A DNA stretch of 64,000 nt from Archivesica marissinica (GCA_014843695.1 CM026398.1:17049593-17113592), one strand, 5' to 3'. Shown: positions 1 to 10,107, counted from the first letter of the stretch. The notes: generated by a model from the letters alone, not told the origin. Program-made: numbers and translations.

Positions 1-2
1 CA

Positions 3-80
3 TTGATAGATAGTGCCTATTGGCTATTTCGTTGATAGGTAGTGCCTATTGACTTTCCTGTTGATATGTAGTGCCTATTC
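3..80. repeat. Short tandem repeat at window edge
   Basis: TAGTGCCTATT recurs three times at a spacing of about 33-35 bp, each copy preceded by TTGATA and a variable spacer. This is probably the end of an array that continues to the left of the window. Confidence 0.6.
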
Positions 81-92
81 CATATTAATAGC

Positions 93-300
93 TAAACTTT
101 ATTTATTTTACAACTTATGTTAATCACTCTCGTTGGCGCGGATCAAAGTGTACCTGTAATTGTGGTCATTAATGTGGGTGGAAACCAGAGTACCCGGAGA
201 AAACCCATCTGTCCGATCTGGCGACCACCGCATACTTCCCAGTCCGAGGATCAAAGCCGGGTTGCACATTTGACAAGCGAGTATTAATAGCTTGACTGCC
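93..300 (-). repeat. SINE family 1 copy, reverse
   Basis: The copy reads on the minus strand as a tRNA-derived SINE. The plus strand carries the tail (AACTTTATTTATTTTACAAC), the core (GAGTACCCGGAGAAAACCC) and a weak copy of the tRNA-like head near 250-300. It matches the full copies at 29241 and 33687, but the head is degraded. Confidence 0.75.
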
Positions 301-336
301 AAGTTATTCCCTACAGATTGTACCATGCCTAACATG

Positions 337-460
337 GTAAGTAAGTAAGTAAGTAAGTAAGTAAAGACTTTATTTAACGAGGGTAACACATTTAACAAGA
401 GTTAATCTTCCATGTGGCCCTCCACATGAATATACAAAATATTTACAAGGACAAACAGCC
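337..460 (-). mobile_element. 3' tail of a retroelement with (TTAC)n end, reverse
   Basis: A GTAA microsatellite at 337-365 is followed by AAGACTTTATTTAACGAGGG. Read on the minus strand this is a 3' end with AATAAAG and a (TTAC)n tail, a common style for non-LTR retrotransposons. There is no coding part. Confidence 0.5.
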
Positions 461-529
461 AGACCTGCCAGAACTATTTGTGGCTTTGTGGTCTTTGGGT
501 TCATTGGAGATTGGCACAATTAAGCAATT

Positions 530-1180
530 CCATTAAAATAAGTTGAATTAAAAGCACAGTTAAAGTGACACTACATCGGTGAAAAAAAGAAATCTCTACA
601 GAATGTAATTTCCTATTATTATTATGGTACAATATTTGTTCAAATATTTCAAACATAATCTGAGTATTTCAACTAATAAACAAGCGTCGTATACGACGTT
701 TGTTGACATAACAAAATAATGTAAATAAGGTAAACATTCATGCGTAATACAAAGCGTGTATCATGAATAACAACATTTATGGTACAGATTGACCGTTATA
801 TCTCACATTTGTGCCTATGCATATTTATTTTTAGACTTGATTTAAGCAAATTCTCTAAACTACAGTATCATGCATTTAGTATAGACTGCAGTAATAAACA
901 AATGTCAGCTCAGGAGTGTATGTGATTTTATATATGAAATCCTACTTTCACTTTTGAGAGTTTGTATACAGCACACACACTGTTAGTGTTCGAATTATTT
1001 CTGAAGAATTTGTAGTAGCAATGTTAGTTTATAAGTAAAATATATTCATGTTTTCTTTTTTGCAATGTAATGTCGCTTTAAGAAGAGCGTTCACGTTTCC
1101 GTTGTATTTATTAATCAATCTAACTCGTCTCCGCACCTCAGTTGAAGGGATTTCTTCCAATTTTGTACAATCAATGGCTT
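530..1180. other. Dispersed repeat, non-coding
   Basis: No gene is seen. The stretch 650-840, with the palindromic ACGTCGTATACGACGT-like core and a TATCATGAATA motif, recurs near 57100-57265. The block around 1000-1090 (AATGTAATGTCGCTTTA) is related to 9480-9540. The family is unknown; short unclassified transposons are likely. Confidence 0.4.
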
Positions 1181-1186
1181 CGAATA

Positions 1187-1385
1187 TCATGCAGTCACAC
1201 GTTTGTCTCCTTCTTCTGTATAATTAATATATTTCAGGCTTTCTATGTAGGATATAAGCTGAAAATGATCCAATATGTAAAATATATGACTGTGTGAAGC
1301 CTGTAACGCCAAACACAGTTCCAATATTTTATATATTGGGATCATTTGAGGCTTAAAATGCACATTATTATACAACAATATCTTA
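1187..1385. repeat. Degenerate ATATAAGC-type element
   Basis: The stretch contains AGGATATAAGCTGAAAATGA and the partly palindromic ATCCAATATGTAAAATAT, as in the better copies at 1505-1795 and 18255-18535. It is more degraded, and no coding function is seen. Confidence 0.5.
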
Positions 1386-1504
1386 CTTGATAATTGCGTA
1401 CATTTATGTACCGGATTTGACTCTGGCTTATTGAGAGCAGTCCATTACTAAATATAAACTAACTATAGAAAGTACAAAGGTATGATGTCGTGACAGTGTT
1501 TTAA

Positions 1505-1795
1505 GTATAGGATATAAGCCGAAAACGATCCAATATGTCAAATATTGGACTGTCTGAGGCACATAGCGCCGAATACAATACCAATATTTTACATATTGGA
1601 TCTGTTCGAGGATTATATCCGATGCTTAAAACCTATAACAAGATCCTATTAATTAAATTTAAAATTAATTTCGTACATTTACGCATAGGATTTAATATAA
1701 TACTCTGGCCTTTTGACAGCAGTCCAATATTAATAATCATGGACTGCAAGTACACAGGTATGACGTCACGACACTGTTTTACTTTAAGCAGCTAC
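1505..1795. repeat. ATATAAGC-type element with hairpin
   Basis: This is a copy of a dispersed element shared with 18255-18535 and the split copy at 59494/60650. It begins AGGATATAAGCCGAAAACGA, holds an imperfect inverted repeat (CCAATATGTCAAATATTGG against CAATATTTTACATATTGGA) and ends with GGTATGACGTCACGACACTG. It is non-coding and probably a nonautonomous DNA transposon. Confidence 0.6.
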
Positions 1796-1925
1796 CCATA
1801 GCAGGGCAATACCGAAATAGTTGTTAAATAATAAATATCGTAACTTTTGCCATTAACGTTAATGCTGTTAAACTGTGAAGAGATCTTTAATAATAGTAGT
1901 ATAGTAATATAAGTGAATTGTGAGA

Positions 1926-1991
1926 ATGCCTCCACCTAAATCTGTGGTATGGAAGTACTTTGAAAGACTTGACAACACATCAAAGCAATGA
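1926..1991 (+). pseudogene. BED zinc-finger N-terminus remnant
   Basis: ATG at 1926 opens 21 codons reading MPPPKSVVWKYFERLDNTSK before a stop at 1989. The pattern PPKSxVWxYFxxLD followed by a short linker is the usual start of BED-type zinc fingers in hAT-transposase-derived (ZBED) proteins, where a CxxC would follow. Here the frame ends before the zinc ligands. It is probably a decayed hAT fragment, too short to be sure. Confidence 0.35.
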
Positions 1992-2208
1992 ATTGATTAA
2001 AAGCAGGACCAATCTGATTGACGAGACAAGAAGCATAATCCACGGTAACGGTAACAGAGTACTCGATCGAATACCTTTCCGAGTACTCGAGTACCAAAAT
2101 CACTACTCGTTGACATACCTACTTAATATGTTTTGGATAAATTTATAAATGGCTGCATATAATTTGTATGTTCATATATGTAAATTTTGCCTGCTAAGTA
2201 AATATAAT

Positions 2209-2383
2209 CACATTTGCAAACAACATAGATCCAGATCAGCCGCGATGTAGCGCCGTGTCTGAACAGGATCTATGTTGTTTGCTATTCAGCCACATGTTTT
2301 AGCTCCACTTTTTGTGCCGTCTGATCTGGCTCCATGCTGTTTGCGAAAGTGATTTTATCTGCCGCTAGTGTGCAAATGGTTAA
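2209..2383. mobile_element. Partial TTAA-type MITE with hairpin
   Basis: It carries the internal hairpin AACATAGATCCAGATCAGCC / GGATCTATGTTGTTTGCTAT seen in the better copies at 21273, 22670 and 32725, and ends with CAAATGGTTAA. The left terminus is degraded. Confidence 0.55.
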
Positions 2384-2790
2384 GATGTCAATTGCAATAC
2401 TGACGGACATGCGATAGAACTTTTGGGCAATAGTAATTAGTCAGGGACAAACGATTGCCTGATGTGTTTCAGTCCATCATTCCATTGTCATATTCTTGAC
2501 CAGCCCATTGCTTTGTTGGGCTATATCTTTTATCATCCATGGCAGGATTTTAAAATAATTTTGCTTTGATAATCACAGAAGATCAAGATCACACTTAGAG
2601 GTCAAACTTACCTTATCTCCTTGTATATGAAAATAAACATGGTAGTTGCAAACACGGTATTAAAAAATGAACAATTATTATTTCAGGTTTAGTTTAAACA
2701 TATTTTATTTCAAGAATCAAACATTCGACATAGTGTAACATACAAAGTATTTAGGTGGATTGGATTGAAAGTTAAAAACTTATATTTCAG
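2384..2790. other. Intron sequence before exon 1 of window
   Basis: No coding exon is seen. The stretch 2690-2750 (TTTAGTTTAAACATATTTTA) resembles the reverse retroelement-like tail at 44132-44210. The last 15 bases are the polypyrimidine tract and acceptor of exon 1. Confidence 0.4.
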
Positions 2791-2950
2791 GTTTAATGTC
2801 GACTACAGTACCCATGTACATTGCGGAGTGTTCACCAATCAGTATACGAGGCAGACTTGTTTCCACAAATATTGCCATGGTGGCGTGTGGACAGTTTGTG
2901 GCAAGTCTTGTGGATGGGATATTTGGGGTGGATGAGAAGAATGGCTGGAG
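2791..2950 (+). CDS. SLC2A13: SLC2A13 exon 1 of window (loop 4 to TM5)
   Basis: The exon follows the acceptor TTATATTTCAG and ends at the donor GAG|GTAACC. It starts in phase 1 (the Gly codon is completed by its first two bases) and ends after two bases of an Arg codon. It encodes about 53 residues beginning LMSTTVPMYIAECSP, then RGR, then a hydrophobic stretch NIAMVACGQFVASLVDG, and ends DEKNGW. PxYIAExxP and RGR are signature motifs of the sugar porter family at the TM4/TM5 region. The order and spacing match HMIT rather than class I GLUTs. The preceding exon, with TM1-TM4, is not found between 1 and 2780 and must lie upstream. Confidence 0.93.
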
Positions 2951-2983
2951 GTAACCATGTATAAAACGTTACTCATGTTGCAC

Positions 2984-3416
2984 TCAATCTTAGCTTACTT
3001 CAAGCTTAGCTTACTTCAAGCTTAACTTACTTCAATCTTAGCTTACTTCAAGCTTAGCTTATTTCAAGCTTAACTTACTTCAAGCTTAGCTTTCTTCAAT
3101 CTTAGCTTACTTCAAGCTTAGCTTACTTCAAGCTTAACTTACTTCAAGCTTAGCTTACTTCAATCTTAGCTTATTTCAAGCTTAACTTACTTCAATCTTA
3201 GTTTACTTAAATCTTAGCTTACTTCAATCTTAGCTTACTTCAAGCTTAGCTTACTTCAATCTTAGCTTACTCCAAGCTTAGCTTACTTCAATCTTAGCTT
3301 ACTCCAAGCTTAGCTTACTTCAATCTTAGCTTACTTCAAGCTAACTTCAATCTTAGCTTACTTCAAGCTTAGCTTACTTCAATATTAGCTTACTTCAATC
3401 TTAGCTTACTTCAAGC
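2984..3416. repeat. 16-bp tandem array (AGCTTACTTCAAGCTT)
   Basis: About 27 copies of a 16-bp unit alternate between AGCTTACTTCAAGCTT and AGCTTACTTCAATCTT. The array starts about 35 bp after the donor of exon 1. Units carry pyrimidine-rich runs followed by TAG, but they do not resemble the exon. Confidence 0.95.
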
Positions 3417-3802
3417 ATACTTTGTTTATAATTTGGCACAAAAAAAGAAACAATATTAAAACGTTGAGAAAGGCAGGTAGTATTTTCGATTACATGCAAG
3501 CTTTTCCTTCTTTCTGGTTACTACGATACACTTATTAAGAATTGGCTTGTCATTTTATGAGAATATTTTGTCAGTTTTATGTGGAATAAAATTATGGCGA
3601 GACAAGTGTAACATTATTTTCTATGCCAACTTATAATGACCTCAAGTTGTTAATAACGTGTGGTATCTAATGTTACCCTTTGCAAAACACAACAGCAATG
3701 TTTTGTTAGCTCATCTCAGCACTTTGTGAGCTTTTGTGATCGCTGTTTGTCCAGCGTATTCCACTGTCGACAGTTGGCTTCAAGCAGAGATGTGTGTGGG
3801 TG
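3417..3802. other. Unique-looking intron
   Basis: AT-rich intron sequence follows the 16-bp array. No exon, RNA gene or recognised repeat is seen until the reverse SINE. Confidence 0.4.
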
Positions 3803-4080
3803 TTTTTACGTTTATTTATCGTCGCTACCGGTTGCCCATATGAGCGACGCCTCCTGAAGAGATTAGTTATTTTAGATTTTGGAGGATAGTGCAATGATAC
3901 AGACCCATTCCAGAGTCTCCTCTGGTTCTTTTACGTGCACAGTGTAAACCACCGACACGAGACCTCGGTTTAATGTCCCATCTGAAAGACTGTTAATTTT
4001 ATTAGGGTCAGACGGGGGATCGAACCTGCGATCCCTGGATTACCAGTCCAGCGTGTTACCACTGGACTACATATCCATCT
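3803..4080 (-). repeat. SINE family 3, near full length, reverse
   Basis: The minus strand starts with a tRNA-like head (GTCCAGTGGTAACACGCTGG box-A-like region, GGTTCGATCCCC box B) and ends in the tail TAAATAAACGTAAAA. The body includes GGTTTAACGTCCCATCT in related copies. It is a Pol III-type, tRNA-derived retroposon, about 280 bp long. Confidence 0.85.
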
Positions 4081-4174
4081 GTAAGCTGAGATGAGAATAC
4101 AAATGCTGGTTTTTAGTGACAAATTTTAAATGGGTGGTGTTTGTTTGAAGGTGGTCTTTAGCATATGTTCGACT

Positions 4175-5595
4175 GTGTTTAATTTACATGTTAGATCTAC
4201 CGGGAGATATCATTGTTGTGGGTGATATCATTGTTGTGGGTGATATCATTGTTGTGGGTGATATCATTGTTGTGTTTAATATATGGCATATTTCAGGTAC
4301 ATGTTAGATCTACCGGGAGATATCATTGTTGTGTTTAATATATTGCATATTTCAGGTACATGTTAGATCTACCGGGAGATATCATTGTTGTGTTTAATAT
4401 ATTGCATATTTCAGGTACATGTTAGATCTACCGGGAGATATCATTGTTGTGTTTAATATATTGCATATTTCAGGTACATGTTAGATCTACCGGGAGATAT
4501 CATTGTTGTGTTTAATATATTGCATATTTCAGGTACATGTTATATCTACCGGGAGATATCATTGTTGTGGGTGATATCATTGTTGTGTTTAATATATGGC
4601 ATATTTCAGGGTTATATCTACCAGGAGATATCATTGTTGTGTTTAATATATGGCATATTTCAGGGTTATATCTACCAAGAGATATCATTGTTGTGTTTAA
4701 TATGTGGCATATTTCAGGGTTATATCTACCAGAAGATATCATTGTTGTGTTTAATATATGGCATATTTCAGGGTTATATCTACCAAGAGATATCATTGTT
4801 GTGTTTAATATGTGGCATATTTCAGGGTTATATCTACCAGGAGATATCATTGTTGTGTTTAATATATGGCATATTTCAGGGTTATATCTACCAAGAGATA
4901 TCATTGTTGTGTTTAATATGTGGCATATTTCAGGGTTATATCTACCAATAGATATCATTGTTGTGTTTAATATGTGGCATATTTCAGGTACATGTTATAT
5001 CTACCAGGAGATATCATTGTTGTGTTTAATATATGGCATGTTTCAGGTACATGTTAGATCTACCGGGAGATATCATTGTTGTGGGTGATATCATTGTTGT
5101 GTTTAATATATGGCATATTTCAGGTACATGTTAGGTCTACCTGGATATATCATTGTTGTGTTTAATATATGGCATATTTCAGGTACATGTTATATCTACC
5201 AGGAGATATCATTGTTGTGTTTAATATGTTGCATATTTCAGGTACATGTTATATCTACTGGGAGATATCATTGTTGTGGGTGATATCATTGTTGTGTTTA
5301 ATATATGGCATATTTCAAGGTTATATCTACCGGGAGATATCATTGTTGTGTTTAATATATGGCATATTTCAGGGTTATATCTACCAGGAGATATCATTGT
5401 TGTGTTTAATATATGACATATTTCAGGGTTATATCTACCAGGAGATATCATTGTTGTGTTTAATATATTGCATATTTCAGGTACATGTTATATCTACCGG
5501 GAGATATCATTGTTGTGGGTGATATCATTGTTGTGTTTAATATATGGCATATTTCAGGTACATGTTATATCTACCGGGAGATATCATTGTTGTGG
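4175..5595 (+). repeat. Array of degenerate exon-2 acceptor junctions
   Basis: Units of about 54-60 bp each contain the intron end (AATATATGGCATATTTCAG) followed by a diverged exon-2 start (GTACATGTTAGATCTACCGG). About 20 copies lie here and more in 6306-6468. Some units carry an 18-bp internal expansion (GATATCATTGTTGTGGGT). Most keep CATATTTCAG, a plausible 3' splice site with the same local context as the real one at 6468. Copies nearest exon 2 are most like the exon. Both strands happen to be largely open, but no coding role is likely because splicing to these sites generally reaches stops or shifts frame. Confidence 0.9.
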
Positions 5596-6305
5596 CAGTG
5601 TTGGACACTCGCACTCGCCAACTCGCCATGGCGATAACGTTTTTAGACTGGCGAGAAACTTGTACTACGCACTCGACATCGTGGCGAGATGCCTTAAAAA
5701 AATTTTTTTTAATTTTTTGTTTTTGTTTTGTTATTTTTATACTTTATTTATTTTACAACGATTGCGAAGCAAGTTTGAACAACTTATATTAATCACTCTC
5801 GTTGGCTCGGATGTAAGCATATATGTGGTCATTCATGTGGGAGGAAACCGGAGTACCCAGAGAAAACCCACCTGTCCGATCTGGTGACCATCGTACCATC
5901 TCATCTCATAGTATGTGAGATGGTACGATGTCTTATTTGATAGCCCTTGGCGAGTTTGTTGAAGTTCATACTCGCCTGAACCAGGACACACAGTATCTTC
6001 GCCATTTTAGGCGCTTTTTCTCATCGAATTAACAAAATATCAAATATTTGTGTCTACTTAAAACATATTTCGTGGGGGGCATGCCCCCGGATCCCCCTAG
6101 CATGGCAATTGCCTGCGGCACATGCATCCGGTGGCAAAGCCACCGGACAGAACCACATTCACTGGCCTGTACCATTTATTTTTGGCCGGAACTAATTCTT
6201 AAGTACAGGCCAAAAATTGGCCTGTACAATTTCATCTTGGCCGGTACCTTTTCTCAAGTACAGGCCAAGTTGGCCGGAACATATTGAAACGAGTGTCCAA
6301 CACTG
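5596..6305. mobile_element. 710-bp TIR element inserted in the exon-2 array
   Basis: It is bounded by perfect 16-bp terminal inverted repeats CAGTGTTGGACACTCG. It interrupts the acceptor array, and array sequence resumes at 6306. The flanks share TGTGG (5 bp) or a degraded 8-bp duplication (6 of 8 matches), so a hAT-like origin is possible given the CAGTG start. It contains a reverse SINE-1 fragment (5741-5895), a palindrome at about 5886-5930, and a GC-rich repeat with GGCCTGTAC/GGCCGGAAC motifs (6150-6290). It has no transposase. Confidence 0.75.
5741..5895 (-). repeat. SINE family 1 fragment, reverse
   Basis: The tail and core of SINE 1 (TTATATTAATCACTCTCGTT, GGAGGAAACCGGAGTACCC) without the tRNA head. 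It is nested inside the 710-bp TIR element. Confidence 0.8.
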
Positions 6306-6468
6306 TGTGGGGGATATCATTGTTGTGTTTAATATATGGCATATTTCAGGTACATGTTAGGTCTACCTGGATATATCATTGTTGTGTTTAATATATGGCA
6401 TATTTCAGGTACATGCTAGGTCTAGCAGGGAGATATCATTATTGTGTTTAATATATTGCATATTTCAG
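6306..6468 (+). repeat. Last units of the exon-2 junction array
   Basis: Pseudo-acceptors here give exon starts at 6350 and 6409, 60 and 119 bp before the real one. The unit starting at 6409 reads YMLGLAG like the true exon and then runs into TAA. Similarity to exon 2 increases toward the exon, as expected if the array grew out of this junction. Confidence 0.9.
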
Positions 6469-6680
6469 GTACATGTTAGGTCTAGCAGGGATACCGTCGT
6501 TGGTTCAGTTTGTTGGGTTTATATTCATGCCGGAGAGTCCTCGTTGGTTGATCGTGTCTGCCCAAGAAGAGAAGGCTCGGCGCGTCCTACAGTCAATACG
6601 AGGACAACTTGATATAGAGGATGAATATGAAAGTATAAAGACAAATTGCCTAGAGATGAAAGCAGATGAACAATTGAAAT
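6469..6680 (+). CDS. SLC2A13: SLC2A13 exon 2 of window (TM6 and PESPRW loop)
   Basis: The acceptor is GCATATTTCAG and the donor is AAAT|GTATGT. The first base completes the Arg codon split after 2950. The exon encodes YMLGLAGIPSLVQFVGF (TM6), FMPESPRWLI (the conserved PESPRW motif just after TM6), then a charged cytoplasmic loop containing EEKARRVLQSIRG and EDEYESIKTN, which is typical of the HMIT central loop. It ends one base into a Ser codon. Directly upstream lie many degenerate copies of its own acceptor and first 35-40 bases (4175-5595 and 6306-6468). Acceptors in the nearest copies, such as the one with exon start 6409, would run into TAA, so 6469 is the functional start. Confidence 0.95.
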
Positions 6681-6754
6681 GTATGTATTTTTAATCCGTA
6701 GAATACAACTATAGATTGTCGTCTTAAAAAACCATCTTGATTCCAACTATTTCA

Positions 6755-6926
6755 GGGTCGTTGCTGGAGCTATTTTGATGATACGCACGGGCAAATATGC
6801 TTGTTTGTCGAGTGAGCATAGCGAGCTAGTACGCTAGGGTCGTCGCTGGAGCTATTTTGATGATACGCACTGGCAAATATGCTTGTTTGTCGAGTGAGCA
6901 TAGCGAGCTAGTACGCTAGGGTCGTC
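6755..6926. repeat. 82-bp unit, two copies
   Basis: Two nearly identical 82-bp copies start GGGTCGTTGCTGGAGC / GGGTCGTCGCTGGAGC, and a third begins at 6919. The unit holds GAGCATAGCGAGCTAGTACG. No function is seen. Confidence 0.9.
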
Positions 6927-7261
6927 CGGGGGCACATTTTTTGAAATGAGGAAGCAATTTCCTGCGTTTCAATGCATTTTGTAACATACAATTGCAGGAC
7001 TAAAGTTCTTATGACAATCCGTATAAAGGTATAAATTAAGGCTAGGTGTGTAATATACATGATCTATCGCCCTTATCAATTAAACAAGCACATAAAATAG
7101 CACAAACTAAATTTTGAGATGCACCATAATTGCAATGGGCTCAATGATTCCACCACTCCACACATCATGGCGCCTATGTATCCCTACCACCCCCCTGGGG
7201 TTTTAATGCATTTTTGGAGTTTTCTGAGACGATGATACGCACGTGCGTACTTGTATAATGT
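6927..7261. other. Intron between exons 2 and 3, unique part
   Basis: No gene is seen. A fragment GATGATACGCACG near 7232 repeats part of the 82-bp unit above. Confidence 0.35.
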
Positions 7262-8155
7262 ATTAGAAATGTAAAGTTGTGTACATTGATGTATGTACGT
7301 ATAAGTGATGCATATCTGGTGGGCACTGATATACATGGGTATAAAAAATGTAATGTTGTTGTACATTGATGTATGTACGTATAAGTGATGCATATCTGAT
7401 GGGCACTGATATACATGGGTATAAGTGATGCATATCTGGTGGGCACTGATATACATGGGTATAAGTGATGCATATCTGGTGGGCACTGATATACATGGGT
7501 ATAAGTGATGCATATCTGGTGGGTACTGATATACATGGGTATAAGTGATGCATATCTGGTGGGCACTGATATACATGGGTATAAGTGATGCATATCTGGT
7601 GGGTACTGATATACATGGGTATAAGTGATGCATATCTGGTGGGCACTGATATACATGGGTATAAGTGATGCATATCTGGTGGGCACTGATATACATGGGT
7701 ATAAGTGATGCATATCTGGTGGGTACTGATATACATGGGTATAAGTGATGCATATCTGGTGGGCACTGATATACATGGGTATAAGTGATGCATATCTGAT
7801 GGGCACTGATATACATGGGTATAAGTAATGTAAAGTTGTTGTACATTGATGTATGTACGTATACGTGATGTATATTTGCTGTACATTGATGTATGTACGT
7901 ATACGTGATGTATATTTGCTGTACATTGATGTATGTACGTATACGTGATGTTTATTTGCTGTACATTGATGTATGTACGTATACGTGATGTATATTTGTT
8001 GTACATTGATGTATGTACGTACGTATACGTGATGTATATTTGCTGTACATTGATGTATGTACGTATACGTGATGTATATTTGCTGTACATTGATGTATGT
8101 ACGTATAAGTGATGTATATTTGCTGTACATTGATGTGTACGTATAAGTGATGTAT
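7262..8155. repeat. 40-bp tandem array with two unit types
   Basis: About 22 units of 40 bp. The first part is mainly GCATATCTGGTGGGCACTGA type; from about 7829 it switches abruptly to GTACATTGATGTATGTACGT type. Both share the frame TATAxGTGATG. Degenerate units continue to about 8340. Long reading frames on the minus strand are a by-product of the repeat. Confidence 0.93.
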
Positions 8156-8349
8156 AATTGCTGTGCATTAAGATATGTTTGACAGAAGTAATGTACATTT
8201 GCTATGCATTGGAATATGTGGGTATAAATAATGTATATTTGATGTGCATTAATATATATAGTATAGGTAATATGCATTTGTTGTGCCCTAATATGTGTGC
8301 GTATAAGGAAGGTACATTCGCTGTGCATTATAATGTAATTGATATGTGT

Positions 8350-8730
8350 ATAAGTAATGATTATTTGTTGTTGTAATTATCATGTTGTTACTTGCTTGTA
8401 CGAAATAAAAGAAATAAATAAAACAATTTTAAAAAATAAAAAGTTTCATTGGCAACATATATACACACAATACAAGACATACTGACATTAACTTAATGTC
8501 AGTATACATAATTGTATTAACAAGGTAATATATTCCATTCATTATCGGTGCTGTAGTAAACGTGTATTTTAAAGATGATATTCAATTCTGTTGCATTTTA
8601 TTCTCAATCTAATATTTATATTCTCATGGTGCATTCAAACCTCTTTTTTATGGGATATTTTTTTGGTGTTTTGAAAAACGAAATGAAAACACGATATCAG
8701 CGATGAGGTACATACGGAAATTATACTAAT
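8350..8730. other. AT-rich intron
   Basis: No gene is seen. It contains an imperfect palindrome near 8475-8510 (ACTGACATTAACTTAATGTC) and otherwise featureless AT-rich sequence. Confidence 0.35.
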
Positions 8731-8732
8731 GT

Positions 8733-8945
8733 TAGCTCGATTGCGAAACAAGTTCTTACAACTTATTTGAATCACTCGAGACCTCGTTCCTGATGGAATC
8801 CATCGCCATGAGGGAGAGAGAAGAGGAACATGGAATTTAAATGCCTTGCCTAAGGGCACAATCGTAACGGCTCCAGCAGGGCTCGAACTCCGGGCATTCG
8901 CACCTGAAGTGAGCAAACTATCACTGCACTATCACAACTTCCACA
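8733..8945 (-). repeat. SINE family 2, reverse
   Basis: The plus strand shows the tail side (TAGCTCGATTGCGAAACAAG), the core (TTCCTGATGGAATCCATCGC) and the reverse of a tRNA-like head with box B (GGGCTCGAACTCCGG). Related copies lie at 16846, 22011, 26302, 38326 and 58285. Confidence 0.85.
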
Positions 8946-8994
8946 GTTATTATTAAATATCTACCAACTTGAAGGTTCATAGGGAACAAATAAA

Positions 8995-9420
8995 TGTGCA
9001 ATAAAACAGCAATTTAATTAGTGTATTAAAGCGACATCACAAAAAGCCCAAAACTGCCTTCTTTCGTATAAATAGCATTGCTACTAAAAGTTCCGAAATA
9101 ATTCGAAAACTAACTTAGCATAAACAGCGTTTTTGTGGTCTACAAACTTTAAAAACTGAATGTAGGATTTCATATAATGGTCAGCTACGCCCCTGAAATG
9201 ATGTTTGTTTATTTATTATTGGTGTCTATAGTAAACGCGTGCTACTATTGCTTAGAGATATTTAATTTAATTAGTGTATTAAAGCCACATTACATCACAA
9301 AAACTGCCTTTTTTTCGTATAAATAGCATTGCTACTAAAAGTTCCGAAATAATTCGAAAACTAACTTAACATAAACAACGTTTTTGTGGTCTACAAACTA
9401 TGTAGTCTACAAGCAATACT
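8995..9420. repeat. Local two-copy duplication
   Basis: About 150 bp at 9000-9150 recurs at 9255-9405, including TAAATAGCATTGCTACTAAA and TCGAAAACTAACTTA. Part of it is related to 530-1090. It lies just before exon 3 and is non-coding. Confidence 0.75.
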
Positions 9421-9576
9421 ATTGCTTAGAGATCTTTTGATCAGATTAGTCTAAAATATTTTGGGAAAATACCATAATATAAGAAATGACTTTGTGTATA
9501 AATGTGCTTTTTCACCGGTGTAATGTCACTTTCATATTTCTATAAATCACAGCTGCTGTTGTTGTTGTTTTTTCAG

Positions 9577-9688
9577 CTAGCATGCCGGTCATGTTTCAGA
9601 TGTTGCGATACCCTTCTTTGCGCCGTGCTCTTGCGATTGGTTGTTGTTTACAGATGGTTCAACAAGTAGCCGGAATAAACACAGTCAT
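9577..9688 (+). CDS. SLC2A13: SLC2A13 exon 3 of window (TM7, QQVAGIN)
   Basis: The acceptor has a long T-rich tract (GTTGTTGTTTTTTCAG) and the donor is CAT|GTAAGA. With the T carried from 6680, the first two bases make Ser. The exon encodes SMPVMFQMLRYPSLRRALAIG, written here in two parts: the loop ending MLRYPSLRRAL and TM7 with AIGCCLQMVQQVAGINTV. QQxxGIN is the substrate-site motif of TM7 in sugar porters. The exon ends with AT of a Met codon completed by exon 4. At 112 bp it is short, and no tandem array touches either splice site. Confidence 0.94.
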
Positions 9689-9955
9689 GTAAGATACATT
9701 CATTATGCCGTGCTCTTGTCAAGTCACTACCTTGCGCTCTCCTTGCTGTATCTAAAAATAGAACATATTAATTGATGTACCATAATATAACATAGCTATG
9801 CAATGTGGAAAAGGATTCGAATAAGTAACTTTTTCCCCAATCCTAGCTGTGCTGTTGCAACTATTCCTATGTTATGTTATGTACCATTCTTGAATAAAAA
9901 TATTGTTTAAACTAATGTGAACACAGTGAGAGAGATGTGCATGTCCCCGCTACAA
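9689..9955. other. Start of the 18.5-kb intron
   Basis: No exon is seen. The stretch 9830-9912 (CCTATGTTATGTTATG, then AATAAAAATATTG) is the opposite-strand match of 44132-44210 and looks like a retroelement 3' tail with AATAAA. Confidence 0.45.
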
Positions 9956-9957
9956 TG

Positions 9958-10027
9958 CTCTCTCGCTCTCTGTCTCTCTCTCCCTCTCTCGCTCTCTGTC
10001 TCTCTCTCGCTCTCTGTCTCTCTCTCG
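9958..10027. repeat. CT-rich microsatellite
   Basis: An imperfect TCTCTCTCGCTCTCTGTC run of about 70 bp. Confidence 0.9.
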
Positions 10028-10107
10028 AGCGTATATTATGCTAGAATAGCCCCCAGACCATCCTCACTTCCCCCCATCCATTCTAATTCATGGAACCACA
10101 CCTGCCA

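Noticed and set aside
1..2780. Upstream SLC2A13 exon (TM1-TM4)
   Set aside because: No frame with sugar-porter motifs before TM4 is visible. The short frames at 1535-1801 and 1960-2148 belong to dispersed repeats.
2984..3416. The 16-bp array after exon 1 as an expanded donor site
   Set aside because: Its unit contains no GTAAGT-like motif and does not match the exon end GGCTGGAG|GTAACC.
4478..5887. Long overlapping reading frames in the exon-2 array on both strands
   Set aside because: They are translations of tandem units with no conserved product. Splicing to decoys usually meets a stop, and the same DNA is open in several frames at once.
7174..8328. 384-codon minus-strand frame in the 40-bp array
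   Set aside because: It is a pure repeat translation with Thr/Tyr/Ile/His-rich cycles, three overlapping frames and no homology.
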